The notes under the pieces were generated by a model. That model made no database searches. It had not been told where the DNA came from and was given only the letters and a program-made list of their open reading frames with translations. This document shows, one piece after another, positions 1 to 4,965 of a DNA stretch of 5,100 nt. Position 1 is the first letter of the stretch. Each line of letters starts with the position of its first letter. The translations under genes were made by a program, and so were the position numbers. The stretch spans positions 4,667-9,766 of the forward strand of contig LOCH01000079.1 of NCBI GenBank assembly GCA_001516765.1. The letters are read 5' to 3'. The DNA comes from Vulcanisaeta sp. MG_3. Lineage in GTDB: Archaea > Thermoproteota > Thermoprotei > Thermoproteales > Thermocladiaceae.

Positions 1-1682
1 AGGTATTGTATACCTGTCGTCTTATCAACGAAGACATTGATGTACTGCTCATCCACAGTCCATATACCCCTAGCCTCATCAGTCTCCCAACCAGCCTTAT
101 CCCTAAGTATCTTGGCCCTCTCCCTTGGGTCTTGGTCATCGGTTACCTCACCGAGTTGTATCAGCCTTATCGTCTCCTCATCAAGCGGTTCAACACTTAT
201 GTAGAGCCTATTGTGCTTATTAGGTGATTTACCCTCGAAGGTTGGTGACGCAGCCCTAACAGTCTCCCTAAACCTAACCAATGGTTGAGATACTGAGAAA
301 TCAAGTTTCGTTCTCTCCTTTAACAACCACGTCGCTATCTCCAGGTGTAGGGTACCAACACCACTAAGCAGTACCTGCCCCGTCTCTTCGTCGATCTTGA
401 GGCTTAACGTTGGATCCTCGATGGTTAATTCCTTAAGACTCTCAACGAGCTTTGCCAAATCGTTTGGGTTCTTGGGCTCTATCGCTACCGTAACCACGGG
501 CTCGCTTATGTACTTCATCCTCTCAAATGGCGCCGCCACATCCTTAATTGATGAGGCAACGATAGTCTCACCAGCCCTTGCATCATCAACACCAAGCAAA
601 GCCACTATGTTACCGGCTGGTACCTCTGGTATCACTATCCTATTTGGACCCATGTATAGGTATGTCTGTAGAACCCTCCTTGCCGTCTTCGCATTTAGTA
701 GGTAAACCTCGTCACCCTCCCTGATGGTACCACTGAACACCCTACCAGTTGCTATCAAGCCTGCGTGTGGATCCTTGTTCATTTTGCTAACAGCAATCAC
801 CGTTGGTCCATTGGGATCAGCCTCAAGCAGTGCCTTACCCAGTGGCGAGTTTATATCGCCCTTCCATACCTTCGGTATCCTGTACCTCTGGGCGACGCTG
901 GGTGGTGGTACATGCTCCACAATCATGTTAAGTATAGCCTTATACAGCGGGAATTCCTGCGCCAACTCATCAACGTAGTTCTTCTCGTAGGCGTCAACAA
1001 TATTGCTAAACTTAAGCCCAGCCTTTGCGGCCTGTGGTATTGTAACACCCCACTTATGCAACGCTGAGCCAAGGGCGACCTGGCCCTTAGATGGGTCAAC
1101 CTTCCATTTATCCTTAAACTCTGGGTCGGCGTACATGTCTATTAGGTTGTTGAAGTCCTTAACGATCTCGATAATCCTCTGTTGAATCTCATTGGGGCTA
1201 AGCCTCAACTCCTTAATCAACCTATCAATCTTGTTTATGAAGAGCACGGGCCTCACCAATTCCTCCATTGCCTGCCTAACCACAGTCTCCGTCTGAGTCA
1301 TAACACCCTCAACAGCATCAACAACAACCAAGGCTCCGTCCATAACCCTCAGGGATCTCGTTACATGGCCCGTGAAGTCCACATGGCCTGGGGTATCCAC
1401 GAAGTTTATTATGTATGGTTTACCCTCATACTCGAAGTATAGGCTTATGTTCGCAGCCTTAATGGTTAACTGCCTTAACTGCTCGATCTCGACATAATCC
1501 ATTGCCAACGCCTTACCCGCAACCTTGGGGCTCAGTAGGCCGGCGCCCATTAGTAGTGAGTCTGTGGTTGTTGTTTTGCCATGATCGACGTGCGCCAGTG
1601 TACCCGCATTCCTAACCTGCGCCGGGTTCCGCATTATTGATAGTATATCCTCAATCTTCTTCTCGATAATTCTAACAGCCAT
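1..1682 (-). CDS. fusA: Translation elongation factor 2 (aEF-2), C-terminus beyond window edge
   Basis: This is the ribosomal translocase GTPase that moves tRNA and mRNA after each peptide bond in the cytoplasm. The reverse-strand frame runs without a stop from ATG at 1682-1680 to the left edge, about 560 residues of a family usually near 730-740. Visible GTPase motifs are the P-loop AHVDHGKT at residues 30-37, switch I threonine T73 in RQLTIKAAN, DTPGH at 96-100 and NKID at 149-152. An insert with YADPEFKDKWKVDPSKGQVALGSAL carries the SAL (G5) element. Domain II follows (DPHAGLIATGRVFSG), then domain III (VEPKNPNDL, LLSGVGTLHLEIA) and the start of domain IV (FEGKSPNKHNRLYISVEPL). The diphthamide histidine lies outside the window. 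The start is supported by a TATA box about 30 bp upstream. The overall pattern resembles Thermoproteales EF-2; identity is near certain. Confidence 0.97.
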   Translation of the reverse strand, partial: MAVRIIEKKIEDILSIMRNPAQVRNAGTLAHVDHGKTTTTDSLLMGAGLLSPKVAGKALAMDYVEIEQLRQLTIKAANISLYFEYEGKPYIINFVDTPGHVDFTGHVTRSLRVMDGALVVVDAVEGVMTQTETVVRQAMEELVRPVLFINKIDRLIKELRLSPNEIQQRIIEIVKDFNNLIDMYADPEFKDKWKVDPSKGQVALGSALHKWGVTIPQAAKAGLKFSNIVDAYEKNYVDELAQEFPLYKAILNMIVEHVPPPSVAQRYRIPKVWKGDINSPLGKALLEADPNGPTVIAVSKMNKDPHAGLIATGRVFSGTIREGDEVYLLNAKTARRVLQTYLYMGPNRIVIPEVPAGNIVALLGVDDARAGETIVASSIKDVAAPFERMKYISEPVVTVAIEPKNPNDLAKLVESLKELTIEDPTLSLKIDEETGQVLLSGVGTLHLEIATWLLKERTKLDFSVSQPLVRFRETVRAASPTFEGKSPNKHNRLYISVEPLDEETIRLIQLGEVTDDQDPRERAKILRDKAGWETDEARGIWTVDEQYINVFVDKTTGIQY

Positions 1683-1710
1683 TGATAATCAGAACCCAGC
1701 GACAGAATGA

Positions 1711-1727
1711 CTAAATAAACCTTTCTG
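1711..1727 (-). promoter_or_regulatory. Archaeal promoter (BRE/TATA) of EF-2 gene
   Basis: Read on the minus strand this is CAGAAAGGTTTATTTAG: a purine-rich BRE-like CAGAAAG followed by a TATA element GTTTATTTAG. Its centre is about 34 bp before the ATG, so transcription should start around 1690 and give a leader of only a few bases. It sits in the 67-bp gap after the stop codon of the upstream gene, so EF-2 is likely transcribed on its own. Confidence 0.65.
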
Positions 1728-1749
1728 CCACCGAGACCTCACACAACAA

Positions 1750-2259
1750 TTACATGGGCAAGATACCGCAGGACCTAAGCACCGAAACCAATCGCCTGGA
1801 GCAGCCTAGGTAGTAATTCGTATCAACATCATAGTTAGTAATGACATTACGTAATTCATAGAGAACACTATCAGTACGTACCCTGGAGTATCCACGTTTA
1901 CACCCGCTAAGGAGGTAATCAATAAGTAGGTAGTAAATTGATGGTATAGAGACACTGAGGGGCAGGGACTCCATCAATAATTCCCTGGTGACGCTAAGGT
2001 GAACACTACCGTGGCTTAGATAATGACCACCACCAACACCAACCAAATGCGCAATCTCGTGACCCAAGACCTGCCAGCCCCAATACGGGCTGCATTTACC
2101 GAAGTCCCGCCTAATGCGTCCACTACTAATATGGATACTAACCGAGTTGTACCTTTTAACGTACATCACATGCCCATAGGTATGCCTATAGATTGCCCTA
2201 CCATATATCCAGATGCTACGAATCATAGGCACACCGCGTGGGTAGGCATTGTTAAACAT
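1750..2259 (-). CDS. Hypothetical protein with HExxH (HEIAH) zinc-protease-like motif
   Basis: I do not recognise a family. From the first ATG in frame the product is 169 residues, ending in TAA at 1752-1750. The central feature is GHEIAHLVGVGGGH at residues 66-79: HExxH (H67, E68, H71) is the zinc-binding and catalytic signature of many metallopeptidases. G74 and H79 recall the metzincin HExxHxxGxxH pattern, but the third histidine is displaced by two residues. Further histidines (H83, H87) follow closely. The segment before the motif is rich in beta-strand-like sequence with many Tyr and Arg residues. No signal peptide or membrane segment is evident, so a cytoplasmic protein is likely. The same frame continues open for 64 codons upstream with protein-like sequence, so this ATG is probably internal (see the 2260-2451 entry). 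The rightward frame across the same bases lacks recognisable motifs and is treated as a shadow. Peptidase activity is inference from one motif. Confidence 0.6.
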   Translation of the reverse strand: MFNNAYPRGVPMIRSIWIYGRAIYRHTYGHVMYVKRYNSVSIHISSGRIRRDFGKCSPYWGWQVLGHEIAHLVGVGGGHYLSHGSVHLSVTRELLMESLPLSVSIPSIYYLLIDYLLSGCKRGYSRVRTDSVLYELRNVITNYDVDTNYYLGCSRRLVSVLRSCGILPM

Positions 2260-2451
2260 CTTGATTATGGTGTCGATTACGTCGAAATCATCGTTAATAC
2301 TGAGTAACTTAATTATGGGATAACTAAGGTTGTATTCGATGCCATCCCTAGTAACCCTAATCCACAGGGCTCTCGTAATTACAGCACTTTTAAGGTGAAC
2401 CTTAATTATCAGTTCCAGGCTAATGTCATCACTGCTCCGTGGAGGTGCATT
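2260..2451 (-). other. Open N-terminal extension of the HEIAH gene without canonical start codon
   Basis: The HEIAH frame stays open from 2259 back to a TGA at 2454-2452. The stretch 2424-2260 reads as plausible protein (for example ALWIRVTRDGIEYNLS and SINDDFDVIDTIIK), continuous in character with the downstream product. I checked every codon: there is no ATG, GTG or TTG in this frame. ATG/GTG codons at 2458, 2455, 2450, 2432 and 2429 lie in the other two frames and reach stops quickly. The possibilities are a rare start such as ATT at 2424 (with GGAG at 2438-2435 about 10 bases upstream), a frameshift, or a 5' end altered by the overlapping C/D sRNA-like module. No TATA box fits the internal ATG at 2259. 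Confidence 0.5.
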
Positions 2452-2460
2452 TCATCACCT
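2407..2460 (-). ncRNA. Candidate C/D-box sRNA (2'-O-methylation guide)
   Basis: On the minus strand the order is C box GTGATGA (2458-2452), guide AATGCACCTCCA (12 nt, 2451-2440), degenerate D' box CGGA (2439-2436), spacer GCA, perfect C' box GTGATGA (2432-2426), guide CATTAGCCTGGAA (13 nt, 2425-2413) and D box CTGA (2412-2409). The 50-nt span, the roughly 12-nt guides and the 3-nt D'-C' spacer match archaeal C/D sRNAs, which bind L7Ae, Nop5 and fibrillarin and direct ribose methylation of rRNA. ACCTTA before the C box can pair with TAAGGT after the D box. Ten bases of guide 1 (ATGCACCTCC) are complementary to GGAGGTGCAT, which I recall as crenarchaeal 16S rRNA just before the GGCC near E. coli position 1057. 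By the fifth-base rule it would methylate the first G after the A in that target. The weak point is the CGGA D' box. It overlaps the 5' end of the HEIAH reading frame. Confidence 0.6.
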
Positions 2461-2479
2461 AAGGTATGCCGGAAGCTAT

Positions 2480-2488
2480 GGCTTTTAG
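2480..2488 (-). promoter_or_regulatory. TATA-like element for the sRNA / leftward transcript
   Basis: On the minus strand CTAAAAGCC lies about 26 bp before 2458, where the C box begins. A transcript from here would start at or just before the C box, as expected for a short sRNA with its own promoter. A second TATA-like CTTAAAAGC immediately upstream (2498-2490) belongs to the inverted repeat and could serve instead, with a start near 2467. Confidence 0.4.
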
Positions 2489-2518
2489 TGCTTTTAAGAT
2501 ATTATTTACTTAAAAGCA
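2489..2518. repeat. Perfect 10-bp inverted repeat in divergent promoter region
   Basis: TGCTTTTAAG at 2489-2498 and CTTAAAAGCA at 2509-2518 are exact reverse complements, separated by the AT-only spacer ATATTATTTA. Both arms look like TATA elements, and the repeat lies between the leftward sRNA/HEIAH unit and the rightward metallo-beta-lactamase-fold gene. It could be a pair of back-to-back core promoters, or an operator for a dimeric regulator, as the half-site centres are 20 bp apart (about two helical turns). TACTTAAAAG (2507-2516) recurs exactly before the MaoC gene at 4173-4182, which favours a core promoter role for at least the right arm. Confidence 0.6.
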
Positions 2519-2528
2519 TGCGGTCAGT

Positions 2529-3209
2529 TTGTTGAGGTTGGTGGTCATCAATGATAATGAACCAAATCCACCTTTACTGAATGATTGGGGTTGGAGCATT
2601 TATGTGGAGACTCGGGATTGGGCAATACTTTACGACGCAGACACCAAACCTGAGATCCTTGAAAACAACACCAAGGTACTAGGAATCGATTTAGGAAGAA
2701 TCGATGCAGCTTTCCTTAGTCATTACCACGTCGATCACTATGGTGGTTTTGAGTACGTGGGTAAAGTTAGGAGTGGTTTGAGGGTTTATGTTCCTGAGAA
2801 CGATAGAGTATTAAGTAGATGGGGACTAAGGTCAGTAATTACGGTGCAACCAACGGAGATACTTAGAGGTGCGATTACGACAGGTGTTATGAGTGGTGTG
2901 GGTATTAATGAGCATGCATTAACCATAAGGCTTGATAACCAGGGACCAGTAGTTATTGTTGGCTGCTCACACCGGGGAATTGACGGTATCGTTAGGAGGA
3001 TTTATGACTTGTTTGGTGAGCTGTATCTAGTCATTGGCGGCTTTCACGGACCTTCACGGTACCAGCTTGATGATGTCGCTAAACACTCAAGGTATGTTTG
3101 CCCAGCCCATTGCTCGGGAAGGGATGCTAGGCGGTATGTCGCTTCTAAGTACCCCGATAAATATTGCGATGTTAGAACAGGGACTACGTTAGAATTACCA
3201 TTTAGTTAA
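2529..3209 (+). CDS. Metallo-beta-lactamase-fold hydrolase, MJ0301/COG1237-like
   Basis: This is a metallo-beta-lactamase-fold protein of up to 226 residues. The metal-binding signature SHYHVDH is at residues 64-70 (H65, H67, D69, H70), followed by GCSHRGI (H148), GGFHG (H173) and PAHCSG (H194). The last three resemble the subgroup often annotated as 7,8-dihydropterin-6-methyl-4-(beta-D-ribofuranosyl)aminobenzene-5'-phosphate synthase after MJ0301. In a crenarchaeon that role in pterin cofactor synthesis is only a possibility; a generic cytosolic hydrolase is equally compatible. It seems somewhat short for the subgroup. The start is uncertain: TTG at 2529 or 2532 gives the usual first strand (RLVVINDN), whereas the TATA element TACTTAAAAG at 2507-2516 would place a leaderless start at TTG 2538 or GTG 2541. 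The left repeat arm could be the TATA box for the earlier starts. It is divergent from the HEIAH/sRNA unit. Confidence 0.85.
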   Translation: MLRLVVINDNEPNPPLLNDWGWSIYVETRDWAILYDADTKPEILENNTKVLGIDLGRIDAAFLSHYHVDHYGGFEYVGKVRSGLRVYVPENDRVLSRWGLRSVITVQPTEILRGAITTGVMSGVGINEHALTIRLDNQGPVVIVGCSHRGIDGIVRRIYDLFGELYLVIGGFHGPSRYQLDDVAKHSRYVCPAHCSGRDARRYVASKYPDKYCDVRTGTTLELPFS

Positions 3210-3222
3210 GTAGCTGAGAAGG

Positions 3223-3233
3223 TTTCTTAAAAC
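3223..3233 (+). promoter_or_regulatory. TATA box of SWIM-domain gene
   Basis: TTTCTTAAAAC, preceded by a purine run GAGAAGG, is centred about 27 bp before the ATG at 3255. This predicts a leaderless transcript. It lies 14 bp after the previous stop codon, so this gene can be transcribed separately from its neighbour. Confidence 0.6.
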
Positions 3234-3254
3234 AGGTGATTATGACTGATTGGG

Positions 3255-3533
3255 ATGGTTAGTAGGGATGTAATACTTGATTATGTCAACAGGGTCAATG
3301 GGGAGTGGGTAATCAGGGGCAGGGTTAGGAGTAGGTCCAGGCCAGGTACTTGGCATAGCGTTGAGGTTAGGATTAGGAGGTCGAGGGATGGTTACATCTC
3401 GATAATTGGTAAGTGCGATTGTGAGGCATTCACGAGGGGGCGCATGGTTTGTTGGCACATTCTCCATCTAACCAATGTATTCATTAGAAATAGACGTAAG
3501 GTCTCAAACGAATTTGGTGTTTTTATAAATTAG
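3255..3533 (+). CDS. Small stand-alone SWIM zinc-finger protein
   Basis: The 92-residue product carries a SWIM-type zinc finger: C54-D-C56, nine residues, then C66-W-H68, matching CxC...CxH. Before it is a basic, strand-rich segment (RGRVRSRSRPGTWHSVEVRIRRSRDGYISIIG) typical of the region ahead of the SWIM finger. SWIM domains bind nucleic acid or protein and are found in SWI/SNF ATPases, transposases and as small archaeal proteins; in recombination complexes (Shu2/SWS1 type) they bind partners. Here the domain is almost the whole protein, so a small DNA- or RNA-binding accessory role is plausible but not demonstrated. ATG 3255 fits the TATA spacing; the ATG at 3242 is in another frame and meets a stop after six codons. 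The reverse-strand frame is a shadow without the motif. Confidence 0.85.
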   Translation: MVSRDVILDYVNRVNGEWVIRGRVRSRSRPGTWHSVEVRIRRSRDGYISIIGKCDCEAFTRGRMVCWHILHLTNVFIRNRRKVSNEFGVFIN

Positions 3534-3551
3534 TAACAGTAGATTAGTAAT

Positions 3552-3567
3552 AGAAAGGTTTTTTAAC
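3552..3567 (+). promoter_or_regulatory. BRE/TATA of the membrane-protein gene
   Basis: AGAAAGGTTTTTTAAC combines a BRE-like AGAAAG with a T-rich TATA element centred about 28 bp before GTG 3590. This spacing gives a leaderless transcript and decides for GTG 3590 (or GTG 3593), since the ATG at 3585 reaches a stop after three codons. A second strong TATA-like TTTTATAAA lies at 3521-3529, inside the end of the preceding gene, with no start codon at the right distance. Confidence 0.6.
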
Positions 3568-3589
3568 AGAGGCTGCAAAAATCGATGGT

Positions 3590-4171
3590 GTGGTGAGTCC
3601 ACTAGCAATAATAGTCTTCATATACCTAATGAAGAATGCCTCACTGGTCATCATAAACGCGTCAATCGCACAGACAACACCACTAATAAACATAACACTA
3701 CCAGTAACGCCCCTAGGGCCAGTAACCGTGCTAAATAGTTCGGGGTACGCAATACCATACTACATAAGTAATAATGAGGTGATAATACCAATGCCAGGCC
3801 CTGGGAATATAACCATAGAGTACACACCATACATCGGGGTACTAAGCAATGGAACCCTCCAATTGGTTGTATCGTCGAACTACGAAGTAAACCTACAGAT
3901 GGCGAACGATGTGTTACCAACATCAATACCAAACAACATAGAGGGCTTCCAGAAAACAAACTCGGGTGTCACACTAACGCTGGCTCCTGGCAATTACGTA
4001 ATTAACTTCATAATCACGGCCCAAACAACCCAACAGGCAATTAATCAAAAGAGCGCCACGATGATTAGGAAACCAACCTCTTCATACGTACTGCTATATT
4101 ACACGGTATTGATTATCGTGATCATGGTTTTGATAATCATAGCATTAATGATCATTAGAGGACGTAGGTAA
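3590..4171 (+). CDS. Predicted secreted, C-terminally membrane-anchored surface protein
   Basis: I do not recognise a family. The 193-residue product starts with a hydrophobic stretch at about residues 4-27 (PLAIIVFIYLM...), compatible with a signal peptide, and ends with a transmembrane helix at about 166-189 followed by the basic tail RGRR. The likely topology is an extracellular domain held in the membrane with a short cytoplasmic tail. The outer part is rich in Asn, Thr, Ile and Pro and has six N-glycosylation sequons: N16-A-S, N23-A-S, N34-I-T, N49-S-S, N73-I-T and N87-G-T, though the first may fall inside the signal peptide. This composition is common in crenarchaeal surface and binding proteins. 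It could be an S-layer-associated or envelope accessory protein. GTG is the start, chosen from the TATA spacing. The reverse frame across it is a shadow. Confidence 0.8.
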   Translation: MVSPLAIIVFIYLMKNASLVIINASIAQTTPLINITLPVTPLGPVTVLNSSGYAIPYYISNNEVIIPMPGPGNITIEYTPYIGVLSNGTLQLVVSSNYEVNLQMANDVLPTSIPNNIEGFQKTNSGVTLTLAPGNYVINFIITAQTTQQAINQKSATMIRKPTSSYVLLYYTVLIIVIMVLIIIALMIIRGRR

Positions 4172-4172
4172 C

Positions 4173-4182
4173 TACTTAAAAG
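4173..4182 (+). promoter_or_regulatory. TATA box of MaoC-family gene
   Basis: TACTTAAAAG begins one base after the preceding TAA and is identical to the 10-mer at 2507-2516. Its centre is about 30 bp before ATG 4208, so the transcript should begin near 4204. A start at TTG 4193 would lie upstream of that predicted site. Confidence 0.6.
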
Positions 4183-4207
4183 GGATCCCCGCTTGATAGA
4201 TACCTTA

Positions 4208-4684
4208 ATGAGCATAAAACCACCACCATACACATACGACGAATTCCAGGTAGGCATGAGATTAAGATCGCAGGGATTAACTATAACGGAAGCACACGTT
4301 GTGCAATTCGCTGGATTAACCGGAGACTACAACCCACTTCATGTAGATGAGGTCTTTGCCAAAAACACCATTTTCGAAGGCAGGGTAGCCCACGGACTAC
4401 TAACACTATCCCTAGCCACGGGATTATTCGCACCATTAGTTGCCGGCACAACAATAGCACTACTCGAAGTAAACGTAAAATTCCTAAAACCCGTAAAGAT
4501 AGGGGATACGATATACGTGGATACCGAGGTGGTCGACAAGAAACCTAGCAATAAATACAACGGCGGTGTTATAACATTTAGACTCGAAGTAAAGAACCAG
4601 AGGGATGAGGTCGTAGCAGTTATAGACCAGAAATTACTAATAGCGAGAGGATTAGCCGTAAAGAATAACGTACTAAGACAGTGA
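4208..4684 (+). CDS. MaoC-like (R)-specific enoyl-CoA hydratase/dehydratase
   Basis: This single hot-dog-fold protein of 158 residues most likely hydrates enoyl-CoA esters, or dehydrates (R)-3-hydroxyacyl-CoA, in the cytoplasm. The MaoC signature is intact: QFAGLTGDYNPLHVDEVFA contains the catalytic Asp and His (D40 and H45 from this start) with the usual GDxNPxHxD spacing, and it is followed by FEGRVAHGLL. The later strand VNVKFLKPVKIGDTIYVDTEV is also typical, and the length fits the single-domain family. TTG at 4193 would add five residues, but the TATA geometry favours ATG 4208. Substrate and pathway (fatty-acid oxidation, or a C4 acyl-CoA step of autotrophic carbon fixation) cannot be read from the sequence, and no beta-oxidation genes are adjacent. 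Identity with the MaoC superfamily is secure; the exact reaction is inference. Confidence 0.93.
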   Translation: MSIKPPPYTYDEFQVGMRLRSQGLTITEAHVVQFAGLTGDYNPLHVDEVFAKNTIFEGRVAHGLLTLSLATGLFAPLVAGTTIALLEVNVKFLKPVKIGDTIYVDTEVVDKKPSNKYNGGVITFRLEVKNQRDEVVAVIDQKLLIARGLAVKNNVLRQ

Positions 4685-4694
4685 CGATGCGTAG

Positions 4695-4706
4695 CACTTT
4701 TAAACC
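4695..4706 (+). promoter_or_regulatory. TATA box of tRNA-Gln
   Basis: CACTTTTAAACC is centred about 25 bp before the first base of the tRNA, the expected distance for an archaeal promoter with transcription starting at or near the mature 5' end. Confidence 0.6.
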
Positions 4707-4725
4707 AGCCACACACCATTTACAT

Positions 4726-4801
4726 AGCCGGGTCGTCTAGCGGCCAAGGATGGCGGGCTCTGGACCCGTTGACCCCGGTTCGAATCCGGGCCCGGCTACC
4801 A
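4726..4801 (+). tRNA. tRNA-Gln (anticodon CUG)
   Basis: A full cloverleaf folds by hand. The acceptor stem is AGCCGGG with CCCGGCT. The D stem is GTCT with GGAT (including G-U pairs) and its loop contains GG. The anticodon stem GCGGG/CCCGT encloses the 7-nt loop CTCTGGA, giving anticodon CTG for codon CAG. The variable loop is TGAC, and the T stem CCCGG/CCGGG encloses TTCGAAT. The discriminator is A and the next bases are CCA, so the 3' end appears to be encoded. The first pair is A1-U72, as I recall for archaeal tRNA-Gln, which is usually charged by way of Glu-tRNA-Gln and GatDE amidotransferase. No intron is present. Confidence 0.95.
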
Positions 4802-4883
4802 CCACTTACGGTCTATTCCCCAATCCTACCCCTCCATATCATACATAACACCATGAGCAATCCTGCACACCAACCGTGTTACG

Positions 4884-4918
4884 TTTAATTATTTTCGTCT
4901 CTTTATAAAATAATTAAA
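4884..4918. repeat. AT-only 12-bp perfect inverted repeat
   Basis: TTTAATTATTTT (4884-4895) and AAAATAATTAAA (4907-4918) are exact reverse complements around an 11-base spacer. It lies about 80 bp after the tRNA. In RNA it could form a weak hairpin, but archaeal termination depends mainly on T-runs, so a terminator role is unproven. It could also be a protein-binding site or a by-product of low complexity. Confidence 0.5.
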
Positions 4919-4931
4919 TAATAATAATAAT
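4917..4931. repeat. (AAT)5 simple repeat
   Basis: Five perfect copies of AAT directly follow, and overlap by two bases, the AT-only inverted repeat. It is a plain microsatellite in a non-coding AT-rich stretch; no function is evident. Confidence 0.6.
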
Positions 4932-4965
4932 CAAGTATATTTGTGAAGGCATGGTAGTATATAAA

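Noticed and set aside
6..1442. Several rightward ORFs of 60-102 residues across the first 1.4 kb
   Set aside because: They are antisense shadows of the EF-2 gene, which is unambiguous on the minus strand.
2023..2307. Rightward 94-residue ORF opposite the HEIAH gene
   Set aside because: It lies antisense to the more convincing leftward frame, has no recognisable motif and no TATA box at a suitable distance.
3235..3249. GTGATTATGACTGA resembling C and D boxes
   Set aside because: The C-box match is imperfect (GTGATTA) and the boxes nearly touch, leaving no guide.
3240..3467. Leftward proline/asparagine-rich ORF over the SWIM gene
   Set aside because: Shadow of the SWIM gene; composition is an artefact of reading the complement.
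3529..3550. ATTAGTAA occurring twice (3529-3536 and 3543-3550)
   Set aside because: An 8-bp AT-rich direct repeat in a short gap is expected by chance; no array or CRISPR-like spacing.
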